Below, piece after piece: positions 7,306 through 13,576 of a stretch of DNA of 20,315 bases. The notes below the pieces were generated by a model, which worked only from the letters and a program-made list of their open reading frames with translations, searched no databases and had not been told where the DNA came from. A program made the translations under genes and the position numbers. Origin of the DNA: a virus; the IMG/VR virus record IMGVR_UViG_3300032050_001028, positions 1 through 20,315 of that record; one strand, 5' to 3'. Every line of letters begins with the position of its first letter. The stretch's first letter is position 1.

Positions 7306-7489
7306 GACCCAGTTCGCCTCGGCGTGTTTGTAGTGCCAGCACATCTTGTAGCCGAAAGGTATTTCTACGAGATTGCCTTCCAACTGGCACTAATTGTTTT
7401 CTGTGAACCAACTGACGGAGGTTGTTCTTGCTGATTCCCAGAAGCATGGCTGCTACTTCGCTATCTATAATTCCGTTGCCTTCGGTCAT
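7298..7489 (-). CDS. Small helix-turn-helix DNA-binding protein (excisionase/MerR-like, HTH_17 type)
   Basis: 63 residues forming one winged helix-turn-helix: DSEVAAMLLGISKNNLRQLV, then KQLVPVGRQSRRNTFRLQDV. The 'vaa.LgIsk..lrqlv..g.lp.v' pattern is that of HTH_17/excisionase-like proteins. A GAAAGG site lies 5 nt before ATG 7489, and 9 nt separate it from the preceding 46-codon gene. It ends 115 nt before the base-modification operon and could regulate it, or serve as a DNA architectural factor. No integrase is present, so a true excisionase role is unlikely. Confidence 0.7.
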   Translation of the reverse strand: MTEGNGIIDSEVAAMLLGISKNNLRQLVHRKQLVPVGRQSRRNTFRLQDVLALQTRRGELGQK

Positions 7490-7498
7490 ATTGCCTTT

Positions 7499-7639
7499 CT
7501 ACCATTCAATGAAAATCCAAAACGGACCGAAATCTATATTGAAAGACCATCTATCAATGCAGATGCCGACACCGAAACGCTGACTAATGCCACCACCAAT
7601 TGTTACTTTGCCCAGTTGCCAATATGTGCTTTTTACCAT
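7499..7639 (-). CDS. Small 46-residue hypothetical protein, coupled to ssb
   Basis: A short gene filling the gap between ssb and the HTH gene. ATG 7639-7637 overlaps the TAA of ssb (ATGGTAA) and is preceded by AGAGG at good spacing inside ssb. The product begins MVKSTYWQLGKVTIGGGISQ and ends NIDFGPFWIFIEW. The pattern of alternating Gly and hydrophobic residues with a terminal GPFW-x4-EW motif suggests a tiny beta-sheet protein; I have an impression of similar small proteins in other phages but no name. There is no Cys pair or membrane helix. The good ribosome site, the stop-start overlap and the otherwise empty gap support it being real. Confidence 0.6.
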   Translation of the reverse strand: MVKSTYWQLGKVTIGGGISQRFGVGICIDRWSFNIDFGPFWIFIEW

Positions 7640-8031
7640 GGGAAATCCTCTATTGGTTCTTCGTCTGATTTATCAGAGCGAGGTTCCTGTGGTTCAGGAG
7701 CATATTTTGGAACTAGACCAACACCATCAGCGTTGATTTCTAGCGCGGTGCGTAAATTGCCTTCTTTGTCTGTATATGTTGATACTTGTAGCCGACCTGT
7801 AACAAGAGCCTTGTCGCCTTTCTTCAAAGCGAGCGCAGTTCCAGCAGCATCACGATTCCATACGAATACGCGGAACCATGTTGTTTCACCATCTACCCAT
7901 TCGTTGCCTTGCTGTTTGCGTGGAGTATTCGCAAGACTGAATGATGTAACAGGTGTTCCTTTTGGTGTTTTCTTGAATTCGGCATCAGTGCCTAAGTTAC
8001 CCATTACAGTAACTATTGCCTCACCAGCCAT
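7633..8031 (-). CDS. ssb: Single-stranded DNA-binding protein
   Basis: A 132-residue OB-fold protein that coats single-stranded DNA during replication and recombination. The bacterial/phage SSB pattern is clear: VTVMGNLGTDAEFKKTPKGT, VTSFSLANTPR, TTWFRVFVWNRDAAGTALAL, KGDKALVTGRLQVSTYTDKE and LRTALEINADGVGL. After a short Pro/Glu/Asp-rich linker the acidic tip is EEPIEDFPW, a variant of the usual DDIPF partner-binding tip ending in Trp rather than Phe. The start overlaps the HNH gene end by 11 nt. It belongs to the same set as the Bet/RecT annealing protein, exonuclease and resolvase. Confidence 0.93.
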   Translation of the reverse strand: MAGEAIVTVMGNLGTDAEFKKTPKGTPVTSFSLANTPRKQQGNEWVDGETTWFRVFVWNRDAAGTALALKKGDKALVTGRLQVSTYTDKEGNLRTALEINADGVGLVPKYAPEPQEPRSDKSDEEPIEDFPW

Positions 8032-8371
8032 AGCCTTTCCTTTCTAGATATTTGTAAGTGCCTTCCTGTGTAAGTATAACAGTATCTCCGTTTGGAAGCG
8101 TAACAGGACACTCCGCAGGGTCAGCCCAACTTGAAACCATGAATCCTTTTTCAAGCGCGTCTTTCGGATTGTTATGAACGGAGTCAGTAGCCAAATTATG
8201 ACATTCATGATGTAACGCAACGAAATTAGTAATCTCATCTTCGCCACCACGACTTCGTAACTTTCTGTGATGTAACGCCCATGATGCTGGAAGTGAACCA
8301 CCGCATTTTTCACAGTAGCCTCTAGCCCGTGACCAAACGAGCGCACGCAAAACTTCTAGTGAGCGAGCCAT
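8021..8371 (-). CDS. HNH endonuclease
   Basis: A 116-residue HNH protein. The zinc knuckle C20-x2-C23 (YCEKCGG) pairs with C57 in HHECHN. The HNH core is ALHHRKLRSRGGEDEITNF followed by VALHHECHNLATD, giving H34/H35, N49 and H54/H58. The C-terminal part (PVTLPNGDTVILTQEGTYKY) is a short beta extension. GGGGAG precedes ATG 8371 by 8 nt; the gene overlaps the stop of the upstream gene. It is not next to the terminase here, so it is not the usual HNH partner of TerL; it might be a free-standing homing-type or DNA-processing nuclease. Confidence 0.87.
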   Translation of the reverse strand: MARSLEVLRALVWSRARGYCEKCGGSLPASWALHHRKLRSRGGEDEITNFVALHHECHNLATDSVHNNPKDALEKGFMVSSWADPAECPVTLPNGDTVILTQEGTYKYLERKGYGW

Positions 8372-8874
8372 GTACGGAACTCCCCAGTCAAAGGATTCTT
8401 ACAACCAGTATTGACACAGACGAATTTATCGTTGATACGCATTACGGACCTGTGCGCACAACTCTCACAAGCCATCTCGGATTCGTAGGTATAAGTGTCG
8501 CCGTCATTGACTTTTATCCTGATTCGGGTGTGCCAATGGACTATCTCATCGCCTAATGTTTTAGATAATGATTTGCGCTTGCGGACAATTTCTTCCCACG
8601 AATAGTCAAGCCAGCGTATCCGTGACATGACCAATGGACATGGACCTACATCAGTTCTACGAACAGGAACAGGTAACGCTTGTTGTAATTCACCTGCTAC
8701 AAGATATGTAGTTTTGTGTGTCCATTTGTGAAAATCAAGAATCATGCTGAGAGTTGCTAACGGTAACGGATAGCGTTGCGAAAACTTTGGACCTCTGTTT
8801 TTTTCACCAGCATCGTGTTTGTAGTATTCCCATACACGAGGATAATCACTCAGTATTTCTTCAAGTAGCTTCAT
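8356..8874 (-). CDS. Hypothetical protein with C-terminal zinc ribbon
   Basis: 172 residues, no named family recognised. The N-terminus (MKLLEEILSDYPRVWEYYKH) is helical. The middle has a PVPVRRTDVGPCPLVMSRIR stretch. The C-terminus is a probable zinc-binding unit: CESCAHRSVMRI followed by KFVCVNTGCKNPLTGEFRTW, i.e. C-x2-C ... C-x4-C. Proteins ending in 'C.NPlTGe.RtW' occur in actinophages in my memory, supporting the host guess. ATG 8874 overlaps the TGA of the RusA gene (ATGA). Function unknown; the location among replication genes suggests nucleic-acid binding. Confidence 0.65.
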   Translation of the reverse strand: MKLLEEILSDYPRVWEYYKHDAGEKNRGPKFSQRYPLPLATLSMILDFHKWTHKTTYLVAGELQQALPVPVRRTDVGPCPLVMSRIRWLDYSWEEIVRKRKSLSKTLGDEIVHWHTRIRIKVNDGDTYTYESEMACESCAHRSVMRINDKFVCVNTGCKNPLTGEFRTWLAH

Positions 8875-9248
8875 ACACCTAACTGCTCAATCGTTATCCA
8901 TACACCTTCGGCACTTCCGTAGGATTTGCTTGCTTGAATAAGTGTTACTTGGCAGTCGTCAGCATAAGCCACGCCAGTCAAGCCATCAAGTACTGCGCGA
9001 ATTAGTTTATCCAAATCAGGTTTCACCCATGGCATTGAACGCAAACTCGTTTTTGGTTTCAGATAAACAAACTCGCATGTGACTTTTACGCCACCATCAA
9101 CAGGTCTGTAACCAGAAAGTTCTGCATTTCTTGCTATGTCTGCTCGCCATACAGCGAGGTCAGTTGCTCTTGCGTGAATAGGGCGACCATTGATGAACTT
9201 GAGCGAACCCTGCGGAACAGGTCGCCCTTTCACGAAGAATGAATCCAT
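8871..9248 (-). CDS. rusA: RusA-family Holliday junction resolvase
   Basis: A 125-residue endonuclease that cuts four-way DNA junctions before packaging. The RusA pattern is VKGRPVPQGSLKFINGRP at the N-terminus, WVKPDLDKLIRAVLDGLTG (D78, D80, D88), VAYADDCQVTLIQASKSYG (D97, D98, K107). I place the start at ATG 9248, whose A is shared with the TGA of the upstream gene (TGATG); an upstream in-frame ATG at 9281 has no ribosome site and would add 11 residues before the conserved fold. It works with the Bet/RecT protein, exonuclease and SSB encoded in the same run. Confidence 0.9.
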   Translation of the reverse strand: MDSFFVKGRPVPQGSLKFINGRPIHARATDLAVWRADIARNAELSGYRPVDGGVKVTCEFVYLKPKTSLRSMPWVKPDLDKLIRAVLDGLTGVAYADDCQVTLIQASKSYGSAEGVWITIEQLGV

Positions 9249-9706
9249 CAGTACCACCGATTCTTTTGCCAAAACTGCCATGCGTTACATGGATTATTGT
9301 AACGGATAGATATGTAATTCAATCCCCAAACTATCTGTCCTCGCGTGTCGTTGAGGAAAGCATTCTTTTGAGATTGCGTATGGTTTGGCATGTTTCGTTG
9401 TGGTATCCCATGGTCATTTGTTGGACTCACGGCTTTCGGATTCCATGCGGACTCCTTGCCCCACAGTCTAGATAAACAGGTGAACTGTTTATTTCCCCAT
9501 GAATAATCAACCTGAGCAATATTGCGTGCGATTGTTCGTGGGTCTGTTAGTTTCTTGACCTTGACTGGGTCAAGCGTAGGGGAAGTAGTAGCCGATATAG
9601 GCGCTGTGAAGGTGAATAGAGCCGTCAAATAGATTATGGCGAACCCTTTTACCCTCCATTTTTTCTGAGCCTTCCTAGAGCCTTCTAGCGGTTTTATTGT
9701 GCTCAT
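9248..9706 (-). CDS. Secreted lytic transglycosylase-like protein (actinobacterial SLT/goose-lysozyme-type)
   Basis: A 152-residue protein with a basic N-terminus, a hydrophobic segment GFAIIYLTALFTFTAPISA (21-39) and a likely cleavage after it, so it should be exported or membrane-anchored. The C-terminal domain matches the small transglycosylase fold used by actinobacteria: FTCLSRLWGKESAWNPKAVS with the catalytic Glu at E85, HGIPQ, QIVWGLNYISIRYNNPCNAW, and a final WY. The two Cys (C77, in CLSRLW; and the one in NNPCNAW) are in the places where this family forms a disulfide. It may act as endolysin or in cell-wall remodelling. It lies inside the recombination block rather than beside a holin. 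GAGG precedes ATG 9706 by 7 nt. Confidence 0.8.
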   Translation of the reverse strand: MSTIKPLEGSRKAQKKWRVKGFAIIYLTALFTFTAPISATTSPTLDPVKVKKLTDPRTIARNIAQVDYSWGNKQFTCLSRLWGKESAWNPKAVSPTNDHGIPQRNMPNHTQSQKNAFLNDTRGQIVWGLNYISIRYNNPCNAWQFWQKNRWY

Positions 9707-9715
9707 TGAAGTACC

Positions 9716-10015
9716 TCATAACGCTCTAGTCTTGGAGCGTTCTTCTTCTTCGTAGGCTTTGAATTTAGATACAGTAGAACGCGCTCTCAGGCGTTCACCG
9801 AGTTCCTTACTATCGCGGGAACTTTGTTGAATACTTGCGCGCTCAGGGTCGCAAGTAGGACAGAACTTTACACCTTGAAAACGCTCTGATGTAACTTTCG
9901 TATTCCCATCTTTTGTAACGGATTTCTTGTCTTCGTAATACTCTACCCATATAAAACCATACTCGCATGGCTCTGTATGCGTACAGATACAGCCTGTTCT
10001 TCCACAATGATTCAT
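9716..10015 (-). CDS. Small Cys-rich zinc-binding hypothetical protein
   Basis: 99 residues from ATG 10015, which shares its A with the TGA of the preceding gene (TGATG) and has GAAGGG 6 nt upstream; a longer in-frame start at 10063 has no ribosome site. The N-terminus holds MNHCGRTGCICTHTEPCEYG and the middle VKFCPTCDPERA, giving six cysteines and a His arranged for zinc binding. The C-terminal 40 residues are charged and helical. The 'C.CTHT.pC..G' motif with a later 'CP.Cdper' is common in actinophage replication regions as I remember them. Function unknown. Confidence 0.65.
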   Translation of the reverse strand: MNHCGRTGCICTHTEPCEYGFIWVEYYEDKKSVTKDGNTKVTSERFQGVKFCPTCDPERASIQQSSRDSKELGERLRARSTVSKFKAYEEEERSKTRAL

Positions 10016-10200
10016 CACATACCCTTCGTTCGGAATGTACTTCGTTTCGGTTTGAATGGGCATTCTTCAAGATGAGCATCCATTTTCTCGCCCACTCCTT
10101 GATGTTTGCCCGATTGCCAAATAATGATAAACCCACAATTATGAAAACAACTCATGCTCTCATAGCCTTCGGGTATCTCATATCCGTTTTCTAGTATCAT
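10015..10200 (-). CDS. Small C2HC zinc-finger-like protein
   Basis: 61 residues. The likely metal ligands are C18 and C22 (SCFHNCG) and, after a ~20-residue spacer, H43 and C48 in MDAHLEECPF, a Cys2-His-Cys arrangement. Its ATG overlaps the TGA of the initiator-like gene (ATGA) and its stop overlaps the start of the next gene (TGATG), so it is translationally coupled on both sides, which argues that it is a real gene. Role unknown; probably a nucleic-acid or protein adaptor. Confidence 0.6.
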   Translation of the reverse strand: MILENGYEIPEGYESMSCFHNCGFIIIWQSGKHQGVGEKMDAHLEECPFKPKRSTFRTKGM

Positions 10201-10997
10201 GCTTTCCTATCTGCGTACATACGCTGGGCTATCCTGAACGCATAACTCACCAAATCATCTAAGTCTTTTGACGCTGCTTCGTCAATGGCAAGTAATGCGA
10301 TACGCCCGAATCGCTTCGTCATTTGCCCGATGCGACTAATCTCTGCTGAGGTTAGATTGCGAGATTGTAGTTCTGCGACATACCAAGCAGTCAGCGCGAT
10401 ACACGCGCCTATCTCATTCTTGGCATGTAACGAATCCCATTCTTCTTCAACCAGCCTAGACAGATTCCATGCGTTGATGCCTTGCGTTCTAGCGTCTGCC
10501 AATTTATCGCTGATTCTTGTAACAGAATCTAAAGCAGACTTCACGCGTGGTAGCGGAATCGGTGTAGCCGATTCATAGACCTCTACCTCATTAGATATAT
10601 CTATATCTAATGAGTTTGGGTTGGGTTGGGTTGGGTTGGGTTGGGGGTGGCGTTTCTTTTGCGTTTCAGTTGCGTTTCCTTGTTTCTCTCTGTAACGCTT
10701 CAAGCGTTCACGCGCCTCAGCCCTTTTGCTTTCAACCTTCTCACGAGTCGGTTGATATTCGTCATACGAACGAATGTGATAACCCTTATCAACTTCTTCC
10801 CACAATCCAGCCTCAATGAGGAACTGCGCATCATCTTCACGGCTGAGTTTTGTGTAAACAGCCGAGGGTATAAAACCATCGGTGAGTTGCCTATTGGCGT
10901 AACACAATCCTTCAATGTAAAGACGAAACGCTGAATCGCTGAGAGCAATTACTTTCGGGTGGTCTGCGAAGTTATCATCAAGTCGTACCCAGCCCAT
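10197..10997 (-). CDS. Replication initiator / replisome-organizer-like winged-helix protein
   Basis: 266 residues from ATG 10997, which has GGAAGG 6 nt upstream; a TTG at 11003 is in frame but poorly placed. The N-terminal ~85 residues are a winged helix of the kind found in phage replication proteins: MGWVRLDDNFADHPKVIALS, AFRLYIEGLCYANRQLTDGF, YHIRSYDEYQPTREKVESKR. A charged helix (EARERLKRYREKQGN) and a low-complexity Pro/Asn/Gln linker (PQPNPTQPNPN) follow, then a C-terminal helical domain to the end. The linker codons contain a repeat cluster and a perfect palindrome resembling an origin, as in lambda O where the origin lies inside the initiator gene. The initiator role is inferred from domain layout and context. 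Confidence 0.68.
   Translation of the reverse strand: MGWVRLDDNFADHPKVIALSDSAFRLYIEGLCYANRQLTDGFIPSAVYTKLSREDDAQFLIEAGLWEEVDKGYHIRSYDEYQPTREKVESKRAEARERLKRYREKQGNATETQKKRHPQPNPTQPNPNSLDIDISNEVEVYESATPIPLPRVKSALDSVTRISDKLADARTQGINAWNLSRLVEEEWDSLHAKNEIGACIALTAWYVAELQSRNLTSAEISRIGQMTKRFGRIALLAIDEAASKDLDDLVSYAFRIAQRMYADRKA
10587..10614. repeat. Perfect 13-bp inverted repeat (origin-like) inside the initiator gene
   Basis: CTCATTAGATATA is followed after 2 nt (TC) by its exact reverse complement TATATCTAATGAG. The AT-rich core is an easy melting or protein-binding site. It lies in the linker-coding part of the winged-helix initiator gene, 3 nt from an array of GGGTT units. The position and composition fit a replication origin; this is not proven. 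Confidence 0.6.
10618..10650. repeat. GGGTT pentamer array, six G-runs (G-quadruplex-capable)
   Basis: On the plus strand there are five GGG runs and one GGGGG run, each separated by TT, ending in TGG. This satisfies the G-quadruplex pattern on the strand opposite the coding strand. On the coding strand it encodes the Pro-Asn-Pro-Thr-Gln repeat of the initiator linker. Pentamers are not a multiple of three, so loss or gain of a unit would shift the frame. It may act as iteron-like binding sites next to the palindrome. Confidence 0.6.
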
Positions 10998-11226
10998 CTT
11001 CAACCTTCCCTTCTATCGGTCGTAGGAAATTTATCAGTTGTTCCACAATAACGACATCACGACCCTCTATGTGATGATGATAATCACCAGCGAATGCTTC
11101 AATTTCTCTGATGATTTCTTGACGAGCGTATGTCATGACTTTGATATACATATCAGCAGATAAGCATTTACAAGCCATTACATATTCGCCGGTAACTTTC
11201 AATCCAGCACAATCATGCTCGAACAT
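10978..11226 (-). CDS. Small hypothetical protein
   Basis: 82 residues starting MFEHDCAGLKVTGEYVMACK, overlapping the exonuclease gene end by 14 nt and the initiator gene start by 20 nt. Two N-terminal Cys plus one at CKC could bind metal; the middle is helical (YARQEIIREIEAFAGDYHHH) and the end is acidic. No family recognised. The overlaps with clear genes on both sides support reality; the ribosome site is weak (GGTGA), suggesting coupled translation. Confidence 0.55.
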   Translation of the reverse strand: MFEHDCAGLKVTGEYVMACKCLSADMYIKVMTYARQEIIREIEAFAGDYHHHIEGRDVVIVEQLINFLRPIEGKVEDGLGTT

Positions 11227-12160
11227 TTTTCACCGCCAATCTGTCAGTTGGTTGTCCGTACTTGTAGGGCACAGTACCGAGCAGTTCCGCTACGGCTTTT
11301 TCATCTATTGTCTTGCGACCAGCAACTTGCGACCACGCAATCTTGATACCTGATTGTGTGATGCCATTGACGCCTTCTAATACAGCCTTGATAGAATCTT
11401 TCTGTTCTTCAAGTTCGCTGATTCGTTTTGTTATTTCTAGATATTCCTGCGCGACTGTGTCAATCGCATTATCCTCAATAACGACGCCTTCCAGTTCTGC
11501 TTTTGGGCGACCAGCGCATCCTTTCTGCCCTGTTTCATCATAGAAACCGCAGTACAACTTACAGAACGATGCTTCTTTCTCAGGCGCAGGTGGCGTATCG
11601 GCGAATTTGATTTCACCGAGCCAAGCCATAGCCTCATTGACAACATTGATATCAAATGGTTCTGAGTGATACACAATATCGCGCTCGTCACCATCACGCG
11701 GAATACATACCAGCGTAACAGTATCAACTTTGTGTCCAGCAAGTTCAACTAGCCAGCCGTATATCTGTACCTGCCAACGCTGTTGCTTGCTAGGAAAATA
11801 ACGCAGATTAGATTTCTTAGTTGATTTCCAATCTACGATTTCATGCTTTTCTTTGTCGTATAAATCAACATGACCGACAATCATGCCATCGTCAGACTGC
11901 CATTCTTTTTCAATCAAATAGCGTTCTTCAAATGGGTCTTGACGGCGGAATGCTTCCTCTATGTAATTATGAATTGCCGTTCCCATAATTGCGCTGAGGC
12001 GTAGCGTGTTCGGATTAGTAATCTCTGCTCCGTTCAATCTACGCCACGCCTTGTGTCGGCATCCACCTATTTCAGATGGTCCAATGTTTTTCTGCTTGCT
12101 ACGAGCATCAGATTTGCTTGCGCTCGTGACCATCTTGATTAGTTCATTTGCTATGGACAT
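11213..12160 (-). CDS. Cas4/RecB-like PD-(D/E)XK exonuclease with Fe-S-type cysteines
   Basis: A 315-residue nuclease expected to resect double-stranded ends so that the Bet/RecT protein can anneal strands. Active-site features are H64 (GTAIHNYIEEA), D99 (GHVDLYD), D110 and K112 (HEIVDWKS) and the QVQIYGW (Q130, Y134) motif IV. Four cysteines bracket the domain in Cas4/AddB fashion: C34 in SEIGGCRHKAW and C200, C204, C215 in SFCKLYCGF...KGCAGRP, likely ligating a 4Fe-4S cluster. The C-terminal ~90 residues contain a coiled-coil (LEITKRISELEEQKDSIKAV) and a small sheet. I prefer ATG 12160; a GTG at 12169 lies on top of the ribosome site. It overlaps the next gene and is overlapped by the preceding one. 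Confidence 0.87.
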   Translation of the reverse strand: MSIANELIKMVTSASKSDARSKQKNIGPSEIGGCRHKAWRRLNGAEITNPNTLRLSAIMGTAIHNYIEEAFRRQDPFEERYLIEKEWQSDDGMIVGHVDLYDKEKHEIVDWKSTKKSNLRYFPSKQQRWQVQIYGWLVELAGHKVDTVTLVCIPRDGDERDIVYHSEPFDINVVNEAMAWLGEIKFADTPPAPEKEASFCKLYCGFYDETGQKGCAGRPKAELEGVVIEDNAIDTVAQEYLEITKRISELEEQKDSIKAVLEGVNGITQSGIKIAWSQVAGRKTIDEKAVAELLGTVPYKYGQPTDRLAVKNVRA

Positions 12161-12413
12161 CAACCTCACCCTTCTCTCGTTTTTCCATTAGGTCTTGTAT
12201 GTGATATCGCCAAGCGTTGAATACTTCCTGCCAAACGCCATCATCAGTTTCCATGCGGCGTAACAGTTCAACATATTCATCATCAGACAACTTAGTCTGT
12301 TCCAATGTTTCTTCTACATAATCATCGGCTTCGGCTCTGTCTAACACACACGCAAACATATCTGTATCGTCTGACAGACCTTCAATGATTTCTTTGATTT
12401 GTCTAACTTTCAT
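12144..12413 (-). CDS. Small acidic hypothetical protein
   Basis: 89 residues, MKVRQIKEIIEGLSDDTDMF at the start, strongly acidic and helical with an LSDDEYVELLRRME stretch. The opening 'mkv.elie.l..l.ddt.i' is a recurrent layout of small phage proteins with no known function. GGAAGGG lies 3-4 nt before ATG 12413. It overlaps the exonuclease start by 17 nt, so the two are made together. It could be a partner or inhibitor of host factors, but there is no direct sign of that. Confidence 0.6.
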   Translation of the reverse strand: MKVRQIKEIIEGLSDDTDMFACVLDRAEADDYVEETLEQTKLSDDEYVELLRRMETDDGVWQEVFNAWRYHIQDLMEKREKGEVDVHSK

Positions 12414-12430
12414 TTACCCTTCCTGTTCTA

Positions 12431-13072
12431 TTAGAGGTTGATTAGATATAACGATGCGAAAAATTCGCGTAACCAGTCAAAGAAAATCGCCCAAGAATAT
12501 AAATCAATTCCTGTGTTTGAGTTATTTTCAACAGGCGTTTCTGTTGGTGTGGGTTCAGGTGTTACAACTACTGTCGCTGAATCAGTAACGATAGTAACTG
12601 TTGATGTATCAACTGTTGTGACAGTTGTAGTTTCCGTAACTGTTGGTTGCGGAGTAGGCGTAGGTGTTGTTACTGGTGCTGGTGTACTGATTGGTTCAGG
12701 TTGCGGAGTAGGTGTTGATTCAACTACTTTGGGTGTCACGATAGTTGTAATTGTTGTCGCTGTCGCAGCAACGAAAGTATTCTTATCTGCTTCCTCTTTG
12801 ACAACCAATATTTGATTTGGCTGTGCGCCGATGCCTGAGTTATTACCCTGAGCATCTGTTCTGCCTTGCAAAACATAACGCTCGCCAGTCTTCAATGTCA
12901 ATCGTGAATACAACGAATTAGGGTCGCCGCAAACATGAGCGTCACAGACTATGGCGCCACTCACGACTACATTGTTGCTATCAACGATTACATATACATC
13001 ACTATGCGCAGGAATAGTCATAGTGTTGAGCAACAATAAAGTTGCTCCTAACATCATTACCCTTTTGCGCAT
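12431..13072 (-). CDS. Secreted or surface protein with Pro/Thr-rich stalk
   Basis: 213 residues from ATG 13072, which has GGAGG 6 nt upstream; an in-frame TTG at 13108 would bury the signal peptide and is rejected. MRKRVMMLGATLLLLNTMTI followed by PAHS-D is a clear signal peptide. The mature N-terminal domain (~90 residues) holds one Cys pair in VCDAHVCGDP (C43, C48) that could form a disulfide. A long Pro/Thr/Val-rich stalk (about 110-190; PTPQPEPISTPAPVTTPTPT and VTETTTVTTVDTS) leads to a C-terminal hydrophobic/aromatic segment (SWAIFFDWLREFFASLYLIN) that may anchor in the membrane. The layout is that of a wall-spanning surface protein. Role unknown: superinfection exclusion or cell-surface change are possibilities. 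Confidence 0.7.
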   Translation of the reverse strand: MRKRVMMLGATLLLLNTMTIPAHSDVYVIVDSNNVVVSGAIVCDAHVCGDPNSLYSRLTLKTGERYVLQGRTDAQGNNSGIGAQPNQILVVKEEADKNTFVAATATTITTIVTPKVVESTPTPQPEPISTPAPVTTPTPTPQPTVTETTTVTTVDTSTVTIVTDSATVVVTPEPTPTETPVENNSNTGIDLYSWAIFFDWLREFFASLYLINL

Positions 13073-13073
13073 G

Positions 13074-13421
13074 TTAGACCTCCAACGCAGCGCGAACGCT
13101 GGTTCCAATAGAACGAGCGATATCTACTTGTGTGCGTACTCGGTTTGAGTTTGCTCTAGCAGCCTTGACTAATGCCTCAGCCTGTTGTAAATCGAACCAT
13201 TCATTTTCGCATTGCGTAAGTGCTTTATCTGCTACATCGCCAACGCGTAACTTCAAGTTGTTCATACCGATATTCAAGCGAGCATGCGCAATCTGTATTT
13301 CAAATCGTGCTTTCGCTGTGTGATATGCCTTTTCTGCTTTGACTAACTCATCATGAGCAGCATCAATTTCTTTGCTCAATTCGTATAGTCGCGCTTCTAC
13401 TCTGTCAGGTGTTATCGTCAT
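13074..13421 (-). CDS. Coiled-coil hypothetical protein of actinophage type
   Basis: 115 residues from ATG 13421, which overlaps the TGA of the small zinc-ribbon gene (ATGA) and follows GGAAAG; an in-frame ATG at 13439 has no ribosome site. The sequence is almost wholly helical with heptads: VEARLYELSKEIDAAHDELV, KAEKAYHTAKARFEIQIAHA, then AEALVKAARANSNRVRTQVD and IARSIGTSVRAALEV. This pattern is widespread in actinobacteriophages, usually near recombination genes, with no defined function. The stop lies 1 nt before the start of the secreted protein gene. Confidence 0.68.
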   Translation of the reverse strand: MTITPDRVEARLYELSKEIDAAHDELVKAEKAYHTAKARFEIQIAHARLNIGMNNLKLRVGDVADKALTQCENEWFDLQQAEALVKAARANSNRVRTQVDIARSIGTSVRAALEV

Positions 13422-13576
13422 TTGCTTTCCGTTCCGCATGTATTACATGCTTGATTCATGATTATCCACGCACCGCAATATAAGCAACGCGTGATTGGTT
13501 CAGGGCGAACCTTCGGTGTGACTGGGTGCGGATATGTCAATGCCCACCCATCGCGCCATGAGTATTCGTTCTTCAT
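13418..13576 (-). CDS. Small zinc-ribbon protein (52 residues)
   Basis: A short gene filling the gap between the winged-helix gene and the coiled-coil gene. ATG 13576 shares its A with the upstream TAA (TAATG), and its TGA overlaps the downstream ATG (ATGA), so it is coupled on both sides. It begins MKNEYSWRDGWALTYPHPV and ends with a zinc ribbon CLYCGAWIIMNQACNTCGTE (C-x2-C, C-x2-C). No name recognised. The paired junctions and the tight Cys motif make it very likely real. Confidence 0.7.
   Translation of the reverse strand: MKNEYSWRDGWALTYPHPVTPKVRPEPITRCLYCGAWIIMNQACNTCGTESK

Noticed and set aside
7298-7489. Small HTH protein as an excisionase of a temperate phage
   Set aside because: No integrase, attachment site or repressor is visible in the window, so the excisionase name is not supported.
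9843-10136. Minus-strand open frame of 97 codons
   Set aside because: It overlaps two better genes joined by TGATG and ATGA junctions and has no conserved pattern or ribosome site.
10618-10650. Short direct repeats considered as a CRISPR array or telomere
   Set aside because: Units are only 5 bp with no spacers, so it is not CRISPR; the array is internal to a gene, so not a genome end.
12438-12815. Plus-strand open frame of 125 codons rich in Val and Gly
   Set aside because: It is the antisense of the Pro/Thr/Val-rich stalk of the secreted protein; the low-complexity composition explains the lack of stops, and the minus-strand gene has a signal peptide and ribosome site.
13072-13108. Longer start (TTG) for the secreted protein
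   Set aside because: It would place 12 residues before an otherwise perfect signal peptide, and GGAGG is correctly spaced from the internal ATG at 13072.
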